A stretch of DNA of 64,000 nucleotides. Source: Brevipalpus yothersi (taxonomy: Eukaryota; Arthropoda; Arachnida; Trombidiformes; Tenuipalpidae). Below are positions 43,519 through 56,829 of this stretch, piece by piece. Where the stretch lies: the NCBI GenBank assembly GCA_003956705.1, contig QZCP01000335.1:1-64000 (forward strand). Reading direction: 5' to 3'. Both the position numbers and the translations under genes were made by a program. Position 1 is the first letter of the stretch, and each line of letters begins with the position of its first letter. The notes beneath the pieces are model-generated. The model was given only the letters and a program-made list of their open reading frames with translations, was not told the origin of the DNA and did no database searches.

Positions 43519-43563
<45 letters not shown>
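43519..43563. repeat. poly-C plus (CT)n tract
   Basis: Ten Cs (43,519-43,528) run into a CT tract; the only long homopolymer of C or G noticed. Confidence 0.92.
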
Positions 43564-43565
<2 letters not shown>

Positions 43566-43682
43566 ATCCCAAATCAACACATACTCACTCTCCACCCTCT
43601 TCTCCTAGTAAATAAAGGAAGAATCAGTTTCACAATCAAAACCCAAGTCTATGGTCTAGAGTATATATCCACAGTCTTTCCA

Positions 43683-43704
43683 GTCTATGAGTCTATGAGT
43701 CTAT
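43683..43704. repeat. AGTCTATG tandem triplet
   Basis: Three consecutive eight-base AGTCTATG units, with a diverged copy 35 bp earlier. Confidence 0.8.
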
Positions 43705-43745
43705 GGCCTCTCAATGAACGCATACTCATTGAGAAATACATCTCT

Positions 43746-43811
43746 CCGGGAGAGAGAGAGAGACTGGATATTCCCTCTCTCTTTTCTCTCTCTTTTCTCT
43801 CTCTCTCCCGG
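43746..43811. repeat. inverted repeat capped by CCGGG
   Basis: CCGGGAGAGAGAGAGA (43,746-43,761) has a perfect 16-bp reverse complement at 43,796-43,811, with a 34-bp loop. The CCGGG end anchors the pairing outside simple repeat. Confidence 0.85.
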
Positions 43812-44729
43812 ATATTGCAACTTGCTGGTGTTGTTAGCAGTTCGGCAGAATGATTGATTCAGTTGGTTGCGAGGCGAGTGTAAGGCAAAGTCTGTGCCTA
43901 CACACATACACACGTAACGATACGTATGTGTATGTTTACACTATTGAGTTGCTCAAGTGGCCTCAGTGTGCTGATCTTGGGTCCCATCGTGTGTGTGTGA
44001 GTGAATGTATCTGAGCTTGGAAATGATACTCCTCTTGGGGTTGAAGAGAGAGGAATATGTGTGTGTGTATTCCACAGATTCTTTTGAAGCGTATATAAGT
44101 GGGTGCGAATTCTTTCGAAACGTATACACAATCTGTCTAGATGATGATTTGAGATGTAATCATTAGTCATTTTAATGCAAGATACTGGGGGATGCTGGGG
44201 AGGTTGTAATGCTTTTGGATATTTTCTTTGTGAAAATTTTTGCCAAGCAGGGAAATGAACGATGATGTTTTCGGTGGAACAAGCACAAAGTTCGGGAAAA
44301 AGAATAGAAATTCTTTTTTATCTTTCTCTCTTAAATGATTCTCTGGAAGAAAGTGATGACAATGGTTGGTTGGTTGAATGTTAGAGCAAATATGTAAGGA
44401 TGTAAATTATGATGGAAAAAAGGTCCTCAATCCTTGTGAAATCTCATGGGCTAAGATTCATCAAAAGCTTGCATATATTCTCTAGCTAACTGGATGAAGA
44501 ATTCATGCCTGAACATTTTTTTTGTTGCTCAGATTGTGGTCATCGTATGGGATTATGGAGAGCCCACTGAACGGGTTTTCATTTTTTTTCTGCATTCAGC
44601 CACATCTTGAATCGATAAATTATGCAGCGTAATCAATCCTGGAACCATTTTTGATTGGCTAAATGAATTATGATCAACTTTAGCTGAACCGTATATTCGC
44701 ATAGATAATCATCTTCTTCATCTCATTTG

Positions 44730-44732
<3 letters not shown>

Positions 44733-44782
<50 letters not shown>
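44733..44782. repeat. (CT)n microsatellite
   Basis: Perfect CT tract of about 50 bp. Confidence 0.95.
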
Positions 44783-44787
<5 letters not shown>

Positions 44788-45164
44788 CTGCTAGCTCAGT
44801 CATCATTTTTGCTGAACGCTATTTGATTTATTCTCTTGTTTACCTGTTCAAAAATTATTGTTGCCAGTTACTGGGAGAAGATTGAAGTCAAGTGAGCCGA
44901 GGGAGGGAGAGAGAGAGCAAAGAGGAGGATGAAGAGGAGAGATGGAGAGAGAGATCCAATGATTCGGTATCAGAGAGAAGAGAGAGAGAGAGAGAGGTCA
45001 GCCGATAAAATTTTGATCTTATTTGAATTTAGTCATGACAAATGTGTTCCATCGAAATGTGATCATTAATATCAGCCTTTCGAAATAGGTGATTATCATG
45101 CAGCAATTGCGATGGCACGATTATATGGATAAAGAATGATTGAAATGATCTGATCTTATCGGCG

Positions 45165-45170
<6 letters not shown>

Positions 45171-45211
<41 letters not shown>
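45171..45211. repeat. (CT)n microsatellite
   Basis: Perfect CT tract of about 41 bp. Confidence 0.94.
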
Positions 45212-45214
<3 letters not shown>

Positions 45215-47460
45215 AAGCTTTACAGGGCTAACAAAATTGGCCATCGATGACGATGACGAACGATTCATTTGGGATCAAAGCGGATCCAAATCAAGCTCAA
45301 AACGCCCATCTCTCTCTCTCTCTCTCTCTCTTTCCTCCTATTTAGTATGCATATTGACGAACGATCATGACAAGAATCTTGCTAATCACAATAGATTGTG
45401 AGTGGAGAGAGATCATTTCTTTTTGTTTCAACTTAATTATTGAATGCAAAATTTTCTTTCTCTATGATTCAATAAATATGAGCCCAGGAATACGCGTAAA
45501 AATCTCAACCGATCGCCTGTATGAGTGGTGTGTGTGTATGTCAAAAGTTGAGTTGATGAATTGAGATTGAAAATCAGTTACTTTGATACTGTTTGGAAGA
45601 ATATAGTAAGCAACACATACACTGAACAGATTGTTGACTGACTCAATGTTATGTGTCTAATGGTTGAAGTGAATAAGATTTTGACACTTTTTCTCTTCTC
45701 TTTCTTCTTCTCCTTCCAATTCTAATTGAGATTCATTTATTTGACTTTTTTTGCACTTTTTCCCTTCGACAAAGAAGGAGTTTTCCTTTTCCTCAATTCG
45801 ACATCAGCGTCTTGAACAAGCTCAGCTTTTCTTTTTTCTCTCTGTTCAATTGCATGAGTAATCATGCATCAAGCTGTGAAGAGAGCTGATGAACACTTAA
45901 ATTGTGTGAATCAATTAATTCTAATCAACAATATTGATGAACACTTTCCGAAGACATTCATCGGAAACAAGCATATTGATGACTTCTATCTTGTATTCTT
46001 TTCTTTGTCTCTTTCTTTCCCTTCTTTTCTTCAGTAGTTACTCATTTTTGTTTCATTTTTTTCTTCTATTGAAACACTAGAACTCTTTGGAATACAAGGA
46101 GAGGAATACAATATTTTCTTTTGACACTTCTTAACAAGGATTAGACTACATTTTATGGGCTTGTTTCAACATATAAGTAAATTTCAAGATATTCCAAGTG
46201 TTGGAATCAATCAACAAAAGGCGCTCATAGCAAACGCATAGGCACAGATTCGATATTTAAGTGTACATATTCAATTGGCCTCAGGTATTGAAAATATACG
46301 ATGAATTGTACAAATATTTTTCAATCTCACAACAGTTCTAACTCTTTACAGTGTTCTCCAGCATTTTTCCATTTCTCAGCACAAAAATTTTCATGTATTT
46401 GAGTCTCTGTGTGCCCAAATGATTCCCGAGTATTCAACAGTAAAGGCAAAAAATATGACAAATCAAGTGATGCTCAGAAAAATGTTCGATAAAAAAGAAG
46501 AAGGACAAAAAGTGTGTGCATAAGAAGTGATAAAAAGTTGTATGTTTCGCTGATTTTTTGGTATTCCCTTTCTACTGTATGTATTCCTTATATATTTCGA
46601 GACGAAAATGAAGGAAAAAAAGAATCTATGAAAAGTATGCTAGTGACAATTGATCCAGGTAAAGGGTGAAGAAAAGTAAAAAGATGGAAGAAGAGATGTG
46701 ATGAGACGATGAGATGGTGAGAATGAAAACGTTTCTCTCTCTTTTTTCCTTCTCTTCTCTCATTTCTCACAGTTCCCTGAGAATATCAGTGGAAATAACC
46801 AAATCGATGATGCATGATCGGAAAAAGAGAAGAAGAAGAAGAAGAAGAAGAAAAATGAATAAATCAAGTTTCATCTTTTTGCTGTTTGCCTTGGCGTCTT
46901 GTCTATGGGAGAGAAAGTGTGAGTGAATATACTTTGCCTAGGAGGCCCCTCTGGAAGATTGGCCCGTTCAAAAAAAATTTTTAGTATGTTACATATACAA
47001 TCTGTCCTTCTTATGGATATTCCCTCTATCCAATAGTTAAGAGAGAATCCTATTGGTCCATACACTATATTTAGGATCACTCTCTCATACACAAAATTTG
47101 GGGTGACTGAATAGATGGCATCGAAAGAGAGAGAGAGAGAGTGAGTGGAAAAGATGTCATGAAAAAAAGAGGAAGAAGAAAAACGATTCTTGAGCTGTAA
47201 AATTCTGAAAATATGAGAAGTGATGATTGACTAGATGAAGAAGAAAATAAGAGCAGGTCATAATTCAAGTTGAGAGTTGAAATGGCATAAAATCTTCTTC
47301 ATCTTTATCTTCGTCATATACTATTTTTCTCCTTCATGTTCATCATCTTCTTTTTCGTCTTCTTCTTCTTCCTCCTTCTCTTTCTCTCTCCTCCATCATA
47401 AGAAGAAGATGAATATGAGAAAGACATCCACATCTCCAATCGTTGCTCAAGTGTATAGAC

Positions 47461-47480
47461 TCTCTCTCTTTCTCTCTCTT

Positions 47481-47535
<55 letters not shown>
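47461..47535. repeat. CT tract with periodic TTTC units
   Basis: Three TCTCTCTCTT units lead into a perfect CT tract. Confidence 0.93.
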
Positions 47536-47538
<3 letters not shown>

Positions 47539-48602
47539 GGCGAAAAAGAGATGGAATATATGGTATTGTATTCAAAATATGATTTCAAATCAATCTCAAG
47601 TGCATTCAATGGTGAAGGAAGAGTTAAAAATGAAAAAAGAGAGGCAATATTTTGATGAGATGTGAGAGAAAGAAAGTGAGAAAAAAAGTCAAAAAAAGCG
47701 AAGAAGAAGAAGAGAGAATATTCTTCAAACAGTCAAAATGGTTCAACAAATTTGAATCGATCTCTTCTATGGGACAAAATATTCAATCATAATCATGATG
47801 ATGATCATATTCAAATCTTACATTCTCAAAAAATACAAATTGCTTCACTTTTTCTACGAACAAAATTCTTCTACACACTACGTGATGACAAATCGAAAAT
47901 CTGTCCAAAGAAAAAGAATTGAACAATTATCGAGAAAGTGTGTGTAAATTTTCTTGCAAAAAAAGTAAAGGTCTATACAATTATTTTGAAAAAGAAAATT
48001 CTATTCTCTAGAAAAAGTATCACTTTTCAGAGAGAATATGTACAAAGTTGTATATTCTTCAATCGACCGAAAGAAGAAGAAAAAGTAAAATGCTCCAGGC
48101 GCAATAGAGTCCATTTCAATTTCGATATATATCGATTAGTGTTCTAATCACTAGAAACAAGTGAAATCTCAGCTTTTTCACTGATTGCAAGTCGCTCCTT
48201 TTCATGTTCCCAGGAAACTTTCTTCTCTCTCTCTCCCTCAGTATGCCCTCAAGCAATGGGCCTGCCAGGTCTATCCATTGGTCCAGGTCTTTACCGTGGA
48301 TGTGTATATATTTTTTCACCAAAAAGAAGAGCGAAAGAGAGAGAGAGAAAAAGCATTTGGGATGCTTCAACGAACACAAGAGTCAACATTGATGAATGAC
48401 TATGTTCCCCGAACAAGGCTCTTTCTCTCTCTCTCTCTCTATCTGATATGCCATTGGATTTGATTTCGTTTCATCATTTGTCAACGGTATACACACATAC
48501 ACAAACACACAGTTGAAGCCATCGATTAGTCTCGAGGAATGAAAAGCGATCGGCCCAAAGTGAGTGTAAATTTTTGTGGGTTTTTGGTGAATATTCTCTC
48601 TG

Positions 48603-48605
<3 letters not shown>

Positions 48606-48650
<45 letters not shown>

Positions 48651-48729
48651 AGTTTACCGAGCTCACATCCACTTCCATGTACTCACAGAATGATGATAAA
48701 GCTCAAGATCTGCCACATGTAGGTTTGTC

Positions 48730-48803
<74 letters not shown>
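48606..48803. repeat. inverted (CT)n/(GA)n pair with the longest GA tract
   Basis: CT tract 48,606-48,648 and GA tract 48,733-48,803 (71 bp), 84 bp apart in opposite orientation. Confidence 0.94.
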
Positions 48804-48806
<3 letters not shown>

Positions 48807-51233
48807 AAAAAGCATAGGAAGAGAGAGAAAATAAGCAATGAAAGAAAAGAAATTCAATCTGCAAGTTAAGACGCCTGATTGCATCTTGTCGGATCCAATT
48901 GATGAGTGATGTTTGCATGTCGATGACACAATTTGTTCAACATCACAACACGATATATGAATACATTTTCTATCATGTACATGTGGACTTGGCTTACTTT
49001 TTTTCTCTCTCTTGCTTTTCCTTTTGCTTTCTCTCTCCACAGGCAATGCCTGTGTAAGTGGCTGTATGTGTGTTGGAGTTAAATTTTTCTTTGACTGACT
49101 GATCGCAATTCAATTTGAAACTGGCGCTTTTCTACTTCGAATTTTGGAGGCAACAGTTATTCATTCACTGATTAAGCACGCAATATCAATCATAAGGAAC
49201 CCGAAAGAGTGATCAATAAAATTTGACTGAGGTGCTGATTTCAACCCGCAAAATTTTCTCTCTCTATGATCGGTGGTCACTGGTAGGGAAGGTGGAGATG
49301 AGAGAAAAGAACAATCCTATTGATCTCGATCTGGGGAACGACATTCGGGTGATCCATGTCCAAATGTATTGGATTCACAATCCATTGCAAAATTCAGTTT
49401 TATGCTTGATTGTTGGAGGTTACGATGGAAAGATTTTCTTTTTTTCAGAAGGGAAAGATGATTCTATCTTGAGAACCGATATGGTGTAATCATTTCCTTG
49501 AGAAAATGGCAACAAGATCTGACCATCATCAAGATATCGATATTACCATGTGTGTATGTGAGAGGGGAAGATGAGAAAGTGAATTAATGTCCAAGCTCAT
49601 TGCTCTCAGGCCTCAGGAACTTCCGATGATGACCGAATAATCCGCTTTATCTCTCCCTCTCTCTTTGATCGTTTGTGTATATATATCTGTCCATCAATAG
49701 TCCAATATCAAGGAAACGTTCATCGTGTTGCCATCATCATCATTTTTAGGACTGGCAAGTATCCTCATAAGAAGGAAGGAGGATGAGAGAGAGAGAGAGA
49801 GAGAGAGAGAAAGATGAATATTGTCATACAAAGATGAGAACATGAAGTGATTTGATATTCTCTCTCTCTTCTTATTCTGCCTCCTTCTTCTTCTCTTCAA
49901 TCTTGAAAGCCGCCTTCATTGTGGTTGCTGTTCACATCATTCCATCCACAGCATCCGTTTTCACTTCTATTCTTTTCCATTACAGCATTGTGAATGCTGT
50001 GCTGGATCAACATTCAAGTAGTGAACGACGCTGATCGACGCTCTCTTCTCTTTTGGCCAGCATCTTTGATTGGCTGATTTCTTATTCTCTCGTCATTATG
50101 AGTGATGTGTTGGTGACAATAATGCTGATGGCGAGTAATAGATGACAATGCGTCTGGATGAGAGGATCAACTGGGAAAAGAATAAATGCTGCCAAGGAGA
50201 GAGAGAAAAGGCGTCGAGCACATTCTCTATGGAAGAAATGAAGAGAGAGAGAGAGATGAGGAGTTACAGTAGGAGAGAGAAGCAAGTAAGATGAGATTGA
50301 GAGATGAAAGAAGAAATTGTGACAGGCATTGGGCTTGAGCTTGACAAGCGAAGACTTTTCATAGAAGATTCTCTCTCTCTCTCTTTCTCTCTCTTCCTTT
50401 TCTCTTTGAAAATGCTATGAGAGAATGAGACAAGAGAGGGATGCTGAGATGATGCTGCAAGAGATGATTCTTGATGATGATGATGGGTGATGGTAAGATG
50501 TTATAACCAGTCATCAGAATGAAGAGAGAAAGAGAAAAGAGATGGAAAAGATGGAGAGAGAGAAGACATGGAAGATGAGCAGAATAAGAAGGAATCAGTA
50601 GTGTGAGGAAGGCTTGAGAAGAAGACGAAGAAGAAGAAGAACGGTATGGATGAGCGCAAGATCAGTTGTGATTGTTATGTGTCATACAGAAACGGTGAGT
50701 ATTGTCAGTACAACAGTCTCATGAAATTAGCCCGACGAATGCTGCAATGATTTGTCTTCAAGTGTCTTTCTCTAGGTTTTTCACTATCTTTACTTGAATT
50801 CCATCTCTCTTTGCCTCCCACTTTCTCTCTCTCTCTCTCTCTTTCTCTTTCTCTTTCTCACTCCCTTGCGGCAACTTTTTAAGGCATCTCTTTCTCACAG
50901 CATCTTCTTCTTCTTCTTTCTCTTATTTTTATTCTTATTCTTCACAACATCATCATCTTCATTTTTCCCCTTTTATCACTATGGCTACCGTAACGATCCT
51001 TTACTTTTGATCTTTTTCTCTCTCTCTCTTTCCATCTTTTATGTCGCCTTTCATAATCATAAAGTGCCACAGCATCCGCATCTTCATACCACCAGACTCA
51101 CTAGAATATATGTACACACATTCATGGAGACACATTGCCAGTGCCTTTATCCTTCACACTCAACATCACCACTAATCACACAAAAATAAAGATCATTCGA
51201 TGGATATTAGTGTGAATCACGACTTCTTCCTTT

Positions 51234-51236
<3 letters not shown>

Positions 51237-51295
<59 letters not shown>
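51237..51295. repeat. (CT)n microsatellite
   Basis: Perfect CT tract of about 59 bp. Confidence 0.95.
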
Positions 51296-51298
<3 letters not shown>

Positions 51299-51943
51299 GA
51301 TCTTTTGTGTGTATGTCATATATAATCAAATGATGAAGAAAAATTTAGAGCTTCTCACAAACACTCACACTTATACATGTACCGTTATTCAGAATGGTGT
51401 ACAGACAGACACACACATATGCATGATGGTTATGATGATGGAAAAATATCTTGTCATTTTTTGATAAAATTTTCATGAGATCGAGATTCAATACTGAGTA
51501 TATTTAGGTGTGGAACGAAGTAAATATTCTGATGTACAGTAACAAGTGCCTAAAAGCAGGTCAAAGTTGATCTGATCTTGGAATGTGTGAAAAAAGAGGG
51601 ATCATCATCAAGTGAGGTAAACAAAAAAGAGAAGCTAATAGAGTTCAAAAGCATGTGTATATCACTCAATACAAGTGATGATGATATAAACTTGTTCATC
51701 TAGTGTGTGTGGATGTGGGGATGTGGATGTTGGTATGTGTATATATATATATGTGTCTATATCTGTAGTGATCAAGGCGAGTGATTGGCCTAAAATTGAA
51801 TTAAGATTAACTAGCAAGTGATCTGATCAAAGCAGCTTTCCCCAATGGACATTCGTCTTTTCACATTGGCCTCAAATGTACACCTTATTTAGGCTTATTC
51901 TTCGAATTTATCTCCATCTTGCATTATATGCACAGATTCTTAG

Positions 51944-51948
<5 letters not shown>

Positions 51949-51989
<41 letters not shown>
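51949..51989. repeat. (CT)n microsatellite
   Basis: Perfect CT tract of about 41 bp. Confidence 0.94.
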
Positions 51990-51992
<3 letters not shown>

Positions 51993-54900
51993 GATCAGTT
52001 TGACCATAGGGAATTATCAAGATTAGAGGCCAGTTAAGAGATGAAGATCTCTCATAAGTCGATAAAATATAAGGAATCAATCTGGATATAGTATCATTCG
52101 TTTTTTCTTCTCTCTCTCTCTTTCTTGATGTATTTACTCTTCCTCTGATATAATGGTGTGGAAAAGATGACACCACGACAAGCCCACAATCGTAACAAAA
52201 TTGAATGAAAATCATGATGAAAATCGGTGATACTATTAGAAAAAGAGAGAGAGCAAATGGGGACATCCTAGGAAAAAAGAATGAGAATGAATATAATATA
52301 AATAAATATATATATACATATTTCTGAGGTCTGAACCCTCCTATCAAGAGATAGGTTTAATATCATTGCAAGGGAGTGAGTGAGAGAGAGAAAAATATTA
52401 TATAAGTGACGTTATTTTATGATCAACTGATGATTTATATTATGATATTTGGGTTTGCTTTGAAGTGGCATTTTAAATATTTATATCATTGCACCCATTT
52501 GGAGTATATATCTTTTCTTTCTTCCCCCTCTCATATTCTCTTTTTCTCTCTCTTTCTCATTTTGAACTATACATGTGGTGTAAGGTGGAAAAATTTTTTG
52601 AAATGCAATCTTCAAATAAAAGTTATGCGAAAATCTTTGCAATTGTATGGTCAAATCCACTTTCCTCTCTCTCTTCTCGTTGGCCACAATAAATTATCTT
52701 GTGTACATACACATATACACATGCCGAGAAGTGAAAGTAGCAACAGTAAAGCCCAGAAGTGCACATACACACACACACATATATATACATGTATATATAT
52801 AAACATAAGCCCAGCTATTCTCATTTTGCCAGTCTTGCCGATGACCATCATTCCCTTTGATGATCATGGTCATGATGATGGGCTTGGCAGTGAAGCCATC
52901 CAGCCAGGAGAGAGAGAAGAGAGAGAGAAGAGAGATGACGATCCAGCTCAGCATTTGCTTGATGATGATATATATTCAGCATCATATTCATGTGTCAATT
53001 TTGAGAAGCTAAAGCAAATTCAGTGGGCAACTGTAGTGAGAAAGAGATGAGATGGAGGGGGTGGTGGATGATGATGACGATGGGGTGTTTGGAGAGAAAG
53101 AGAGAAGGCAAAGAAGAAGAAGTAGAAGAAGCAAAAAAAGTAAAATATTAGTTTTGCTGTTTTCTGGCTCTAGGAAAATGAGTGAACATATCTCATCAGA
53201 GATGCTGTAAGAGTAGATCCATTTTGAAGGAAGAGAGAGAGAGAGAGAAGAGATGTTCGCTCTTCTTTCACTCATCGCTCTCTCACTCTTTCTCTCATCA
53301 TCATTATCATTTACGAATGATGATGATAGTAGTAGCATAAATCGCCGTCACTTTCAATGGCTGAGGGAGAGAGAAAACTTCGCAAAGAGAGAGAGAGAGA
53401 GAGAAAGAGAAAGAGAGAAAAGGATGAGGTGCCTAGGGTGGACTGGGGGAGATGGTCTGGGGGCGCGATTCACGTGGGTCGATATATGTAGTAAGTGAGA
53501 AAAGAGAATGGGCCACATTCTGAAGAATGGGGGAAAAAGAAGAATGAGAGAGAGAGAAATAGAATGCCATAGGAAATAATGCCATTCGATTCGGGATAAA
53601 CATGATAAATGCTGTGGGAATATATCAACGGTCTATGGGCCTGCTGTGTTATGAGAATATGTGTTGTGTGTGATGCTCATAAAGAAGAGAGAGAGAGAAA
53701 GAGAAAGAGAAGAGAGAAGATGGGAGGAGGAGGTGGAAGACAAGCGTTTGATGTGTGTATGTCTCCTTATAAAATGATCGCCATCATTCTTCGGGGGGTC
53801 GACAAAATTTTCAGAGAGAGAGAGAGAAGATATAATCTCCAATATGATGATCTTCAATCATGATGATGATAATGGCCATGGCAGTGAGAGAAAGAGAAAG
53901 AGAGAGAGAAGACGTTGATGATGATGATCGTGAGGGTGAATTCAGGCGAGATTCGGGCGAGATGATCTATGCCCCTGATCAAGTTGCAACCATTTCGAAG
54001 GAGGAGAAAGAGAGATGTGGATGAGAGAGAGAGAGAAAAGATGCAGGCAAAGATGAGGGAAAGAATGAAAGATGTGTTTCATCCAGAGGAAGGGGGTTGA
54101 AGTAGTAGTAGTAGTAGTGATTCTAGTATTATGAGAGAGAGAAGAGTCCAACGAAGGAAAGCTTCTTACCTATTTATGAGGCTCATTTTAAGTGAGAACA
54201 TTGCCGAAAACGATGACAGAAAAGTTCTGGATAATATGAAGTGAGATAGAGAGAGAAAAAAATAAAACACCGGAAATGGACAAGACAATAAGTAATCCGA
54301 GTGAATGTCCATACTTTTTTCTTCTTTCTCTCTCTCTCACTATTTTTCCAAAAAGGAATGAAAGACTCATGAAGAAAGATGTGTGTATGTGTCTAGAAAA
54401 ATGGCAGTAAAAACATCGATTCCAAAGATTTTTCTCTCTCACTTCTCCTCCTACTCCATGAACGTGGAACATCTTTCGTCTTACTTCATCGCCTTACGGA
54501 TTGAGTGTATATATACAGACACACATCTCTTCCTCGGATGCTGAGGTGAATGATGCTGGGAGAAGAGAGAGAGGAAGAGTAAGATCTCAAAGTGAAGTAA
54601 TCAACTAGCTGGCTTTATATCAATTCAATTTATAGATCAAATGAGTTAAGGAATCGCTTTATTTTTTCTCTCTCTCTTGCTCTCATCTTGCTGTGGCTTG
54701 AGGTTGAAACAATGGACACGGTGTTATGAAGGAGGAGAGAAAGAAAAGTTAATCAAGAGCATGATATTCAGTATCGTGATGTGTAAGGCTGTTAACTTTA
54801 CACACAGAGATGAAGAGATGAGAACTTTGCAGCATCCTCATCTATGGCCGGTATTTTTTTGGCGGGAGAACAGAAAAGATGAGTATCTCTCTCTCTCTCT

Positions 54901-56789
54901 CTCTCTATTCGAATGAGTGATTCTTGTTTCATGTGTAAGTTTATGCAAGAGTTATATTTTCATGTATACACACGAATATTCATGGTCATCAGATCATTTC
55001 ATATCATATCATGGTGAGAGAGAAAAAGAGATACATTCATGTGTTCATGCTGCCAGCATCATGTATGTATAAACACTCACATATAAGCTTGATTGTTCAT
55101 TGTACCATTTTATCGGATCAAAGATGAGCGAATGTAATTTAAGGAATTCTCAGATGCTAGTAGAATTACAGGGGAGTAGTGGGGGAAAAAGAGAGGAGAG
55201 GAGAGGAGATGAAATTATATTCTGTATTATTGTCTCTATTTCAAATCACATGGGAAAATTTATGGAAGTTTTCTCAATTTAGATGGGCCAAGAGTATTAA
55301 TGAGAGAGTGAGAAAGAGAGAGAAAAAGGAGAGGTAAAGAAAGAGAAAGGCAATCGGGATCATCATGATGATATTGTTACATTCATTGATGAATGGCTCA
55401 CAGAGTGAACATGGAATGATAACAATTTTATGAGCACAATCGATTGGATCACAATTGACAATGAGGCTTGGTTGGTCCGAAAGTAGGCTTACAAAAGGCG
55501 ATATCACGTAAGACTGTCAAATTGAATGCGCTGAATCAGCTAATCAATGGTCATCAAGAGAAATGATTTCTGGTCATCAAAAAAGAGCAAAACCAGTGGA
55601 AAATGATGGTGATGATCAGCCATCATCATTAGAGCATTTTGGGTGATGGGATAAACTGATGGACATTGAAGAAGAGAAAGAGAGAACGAGAGAGAAAAGT
55701 TCCATTGGTATTGGTGGTAGTTGCCGTTACAGTAGCAAAGATAAAAGTAAAAGTAGTAAAAGTTAGGGGTGAAGAAGAGTCAAAAAGGACCATCAAATGA
55801 TTAGGAGGAACATGAAGAAAAAGGAACAAAAGTTAGCCCAAAGTGATAGTCATCCAGTAGGATCAACAGAGTGATTTGATAATCGATGATCACACACAGT
55901 GAGGTTTACAGTCATAGCCATAAATAGATGTGGATGCTGATGGGGATGGGGATGAGGATCTGTGTGTGCACAGTATCCGGATGGAAAGATATCATGATAT
56001 TCTCAAGGGATCTCTTACAAAGTACATACATATATATATATACACTGTTAGTCAAAAGGTAGGGGCAGTATTATTTGGCTAGAAGAAAATTCATGCCACT
56101 TTGGACGCCTCACAGAAGGGCTCAAGGTATATATGTTCATGATATAGTGTGGTCATCATTCGGTAAGAGAGGAATACATTTCAGTTGTGGGATGTATAAG
56201 ATGGTGAGTGGAACAATTCAAGGTACTAATAGTAACAACAACAATTTTCTTTTTCCTCTCTCTTTCTTTTTCTTTCTTCTTCTCATGGTGAAGATATTTA
56301 ATTTGCCTCTAATAGCTGAGGATTGCTGATGAGTTGAGAGAAGAATGTTTCATTCTCTGGCCTCTAATCATCAGCCAGCAGAAGGAATAACCAGTTGCTG
56401 CTGATGATTGTAACTATTACATTAATGTTTATACTTTTACCATGCATTCAACTACACATACACCTTACAAGCTGTATATAAGCTATCTGTTTTACTTTTG
56501 AAACACATTCACATCACATGTTTAACATGAACACAAATTTGATGGCGCCAATTGATACTTTTTCTTCGGTTTTTCGGTATCAATTTAACACACGTTGGTA
56601 ACGTTCATTTTGCGATTCTTGAGGTGTGAACTTTGGCCCAAAATTGGGAAGAAAAAATGGTTTAAAATAGTGAAAATATTTTTCATCATCATGTGAAAAG
56701 GAGGAGAGAAGAAAAATTTCATCATCCAGTAGGCAAAGTTATGGAAAGTTATGGTATCGAATCAAATGATGATAAAATGATAAACTTAC

Positions 56790-56829
56790 CATCCATACGT
56801 TTCGGACGATCTTGTTTACGGCGAGGCAT
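56790..56829 (-). CDS. tsh: teashirt/tiptop zinc-finger factor, first coding exon
   Basis: This short exon encodes MPRRKQDRPKRMD plus the first base of a Gly codon, then a consensus donor (GTAAGT, minus strand). Teashirt family proteins, including vertebrate TSHZ1-3, begin with the same MPRRKQ motif, and in vertebrates it also sits on a tiny first coding exon. The basic RRKQxxP pattern resembles the N-terminal motif by which SALL and FOG zinc-finger proteins bind the NuRD co-repressor; that role here is inference. The intron is phase 1, and the exon at 24,330 supplies exactly two bases (GT) to complete Gly14 and stays open. The start codon has G at -3. Upstream is a non-coding leader of unknown extent. 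Identity rests on the motif plus the phase match to an exon with a diagnostic teashirt signature. Confidence 0.88.

Larger units (their letters stand above)
24331..56789 (-). other. teashirt intron 1 (32.5 kb)
   Basis: Phase-1 intron between the two teashirt coding exons, with GTAAGT at the donor and CTATTACTAG at the acceptor. It is filled with (GA)n/(CT)n, CA/TG and purine-rich imperfect repeats and AT-rich unique sequence. Read on both strands, I found no convincing nested gene: the longer stop-free stretches are microsatellite read-through or lack splice sites and family motifs. Stretches near 36.0-38.3, 44.2-44.7 and 46.0-46.6 kb are poorer in repeats, so conserved regulatory elements would be most visible there. 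One assembly gap lies at 30,392-30,455. Confidence 0.8.

Noticed and set aside
52406..53050. Plus-strand frame of 214 codons
   Set aside because: Made of CA/TG and AT-rich read-through (THTHTHI, YIYI) with no recognisable motif; probably chance.
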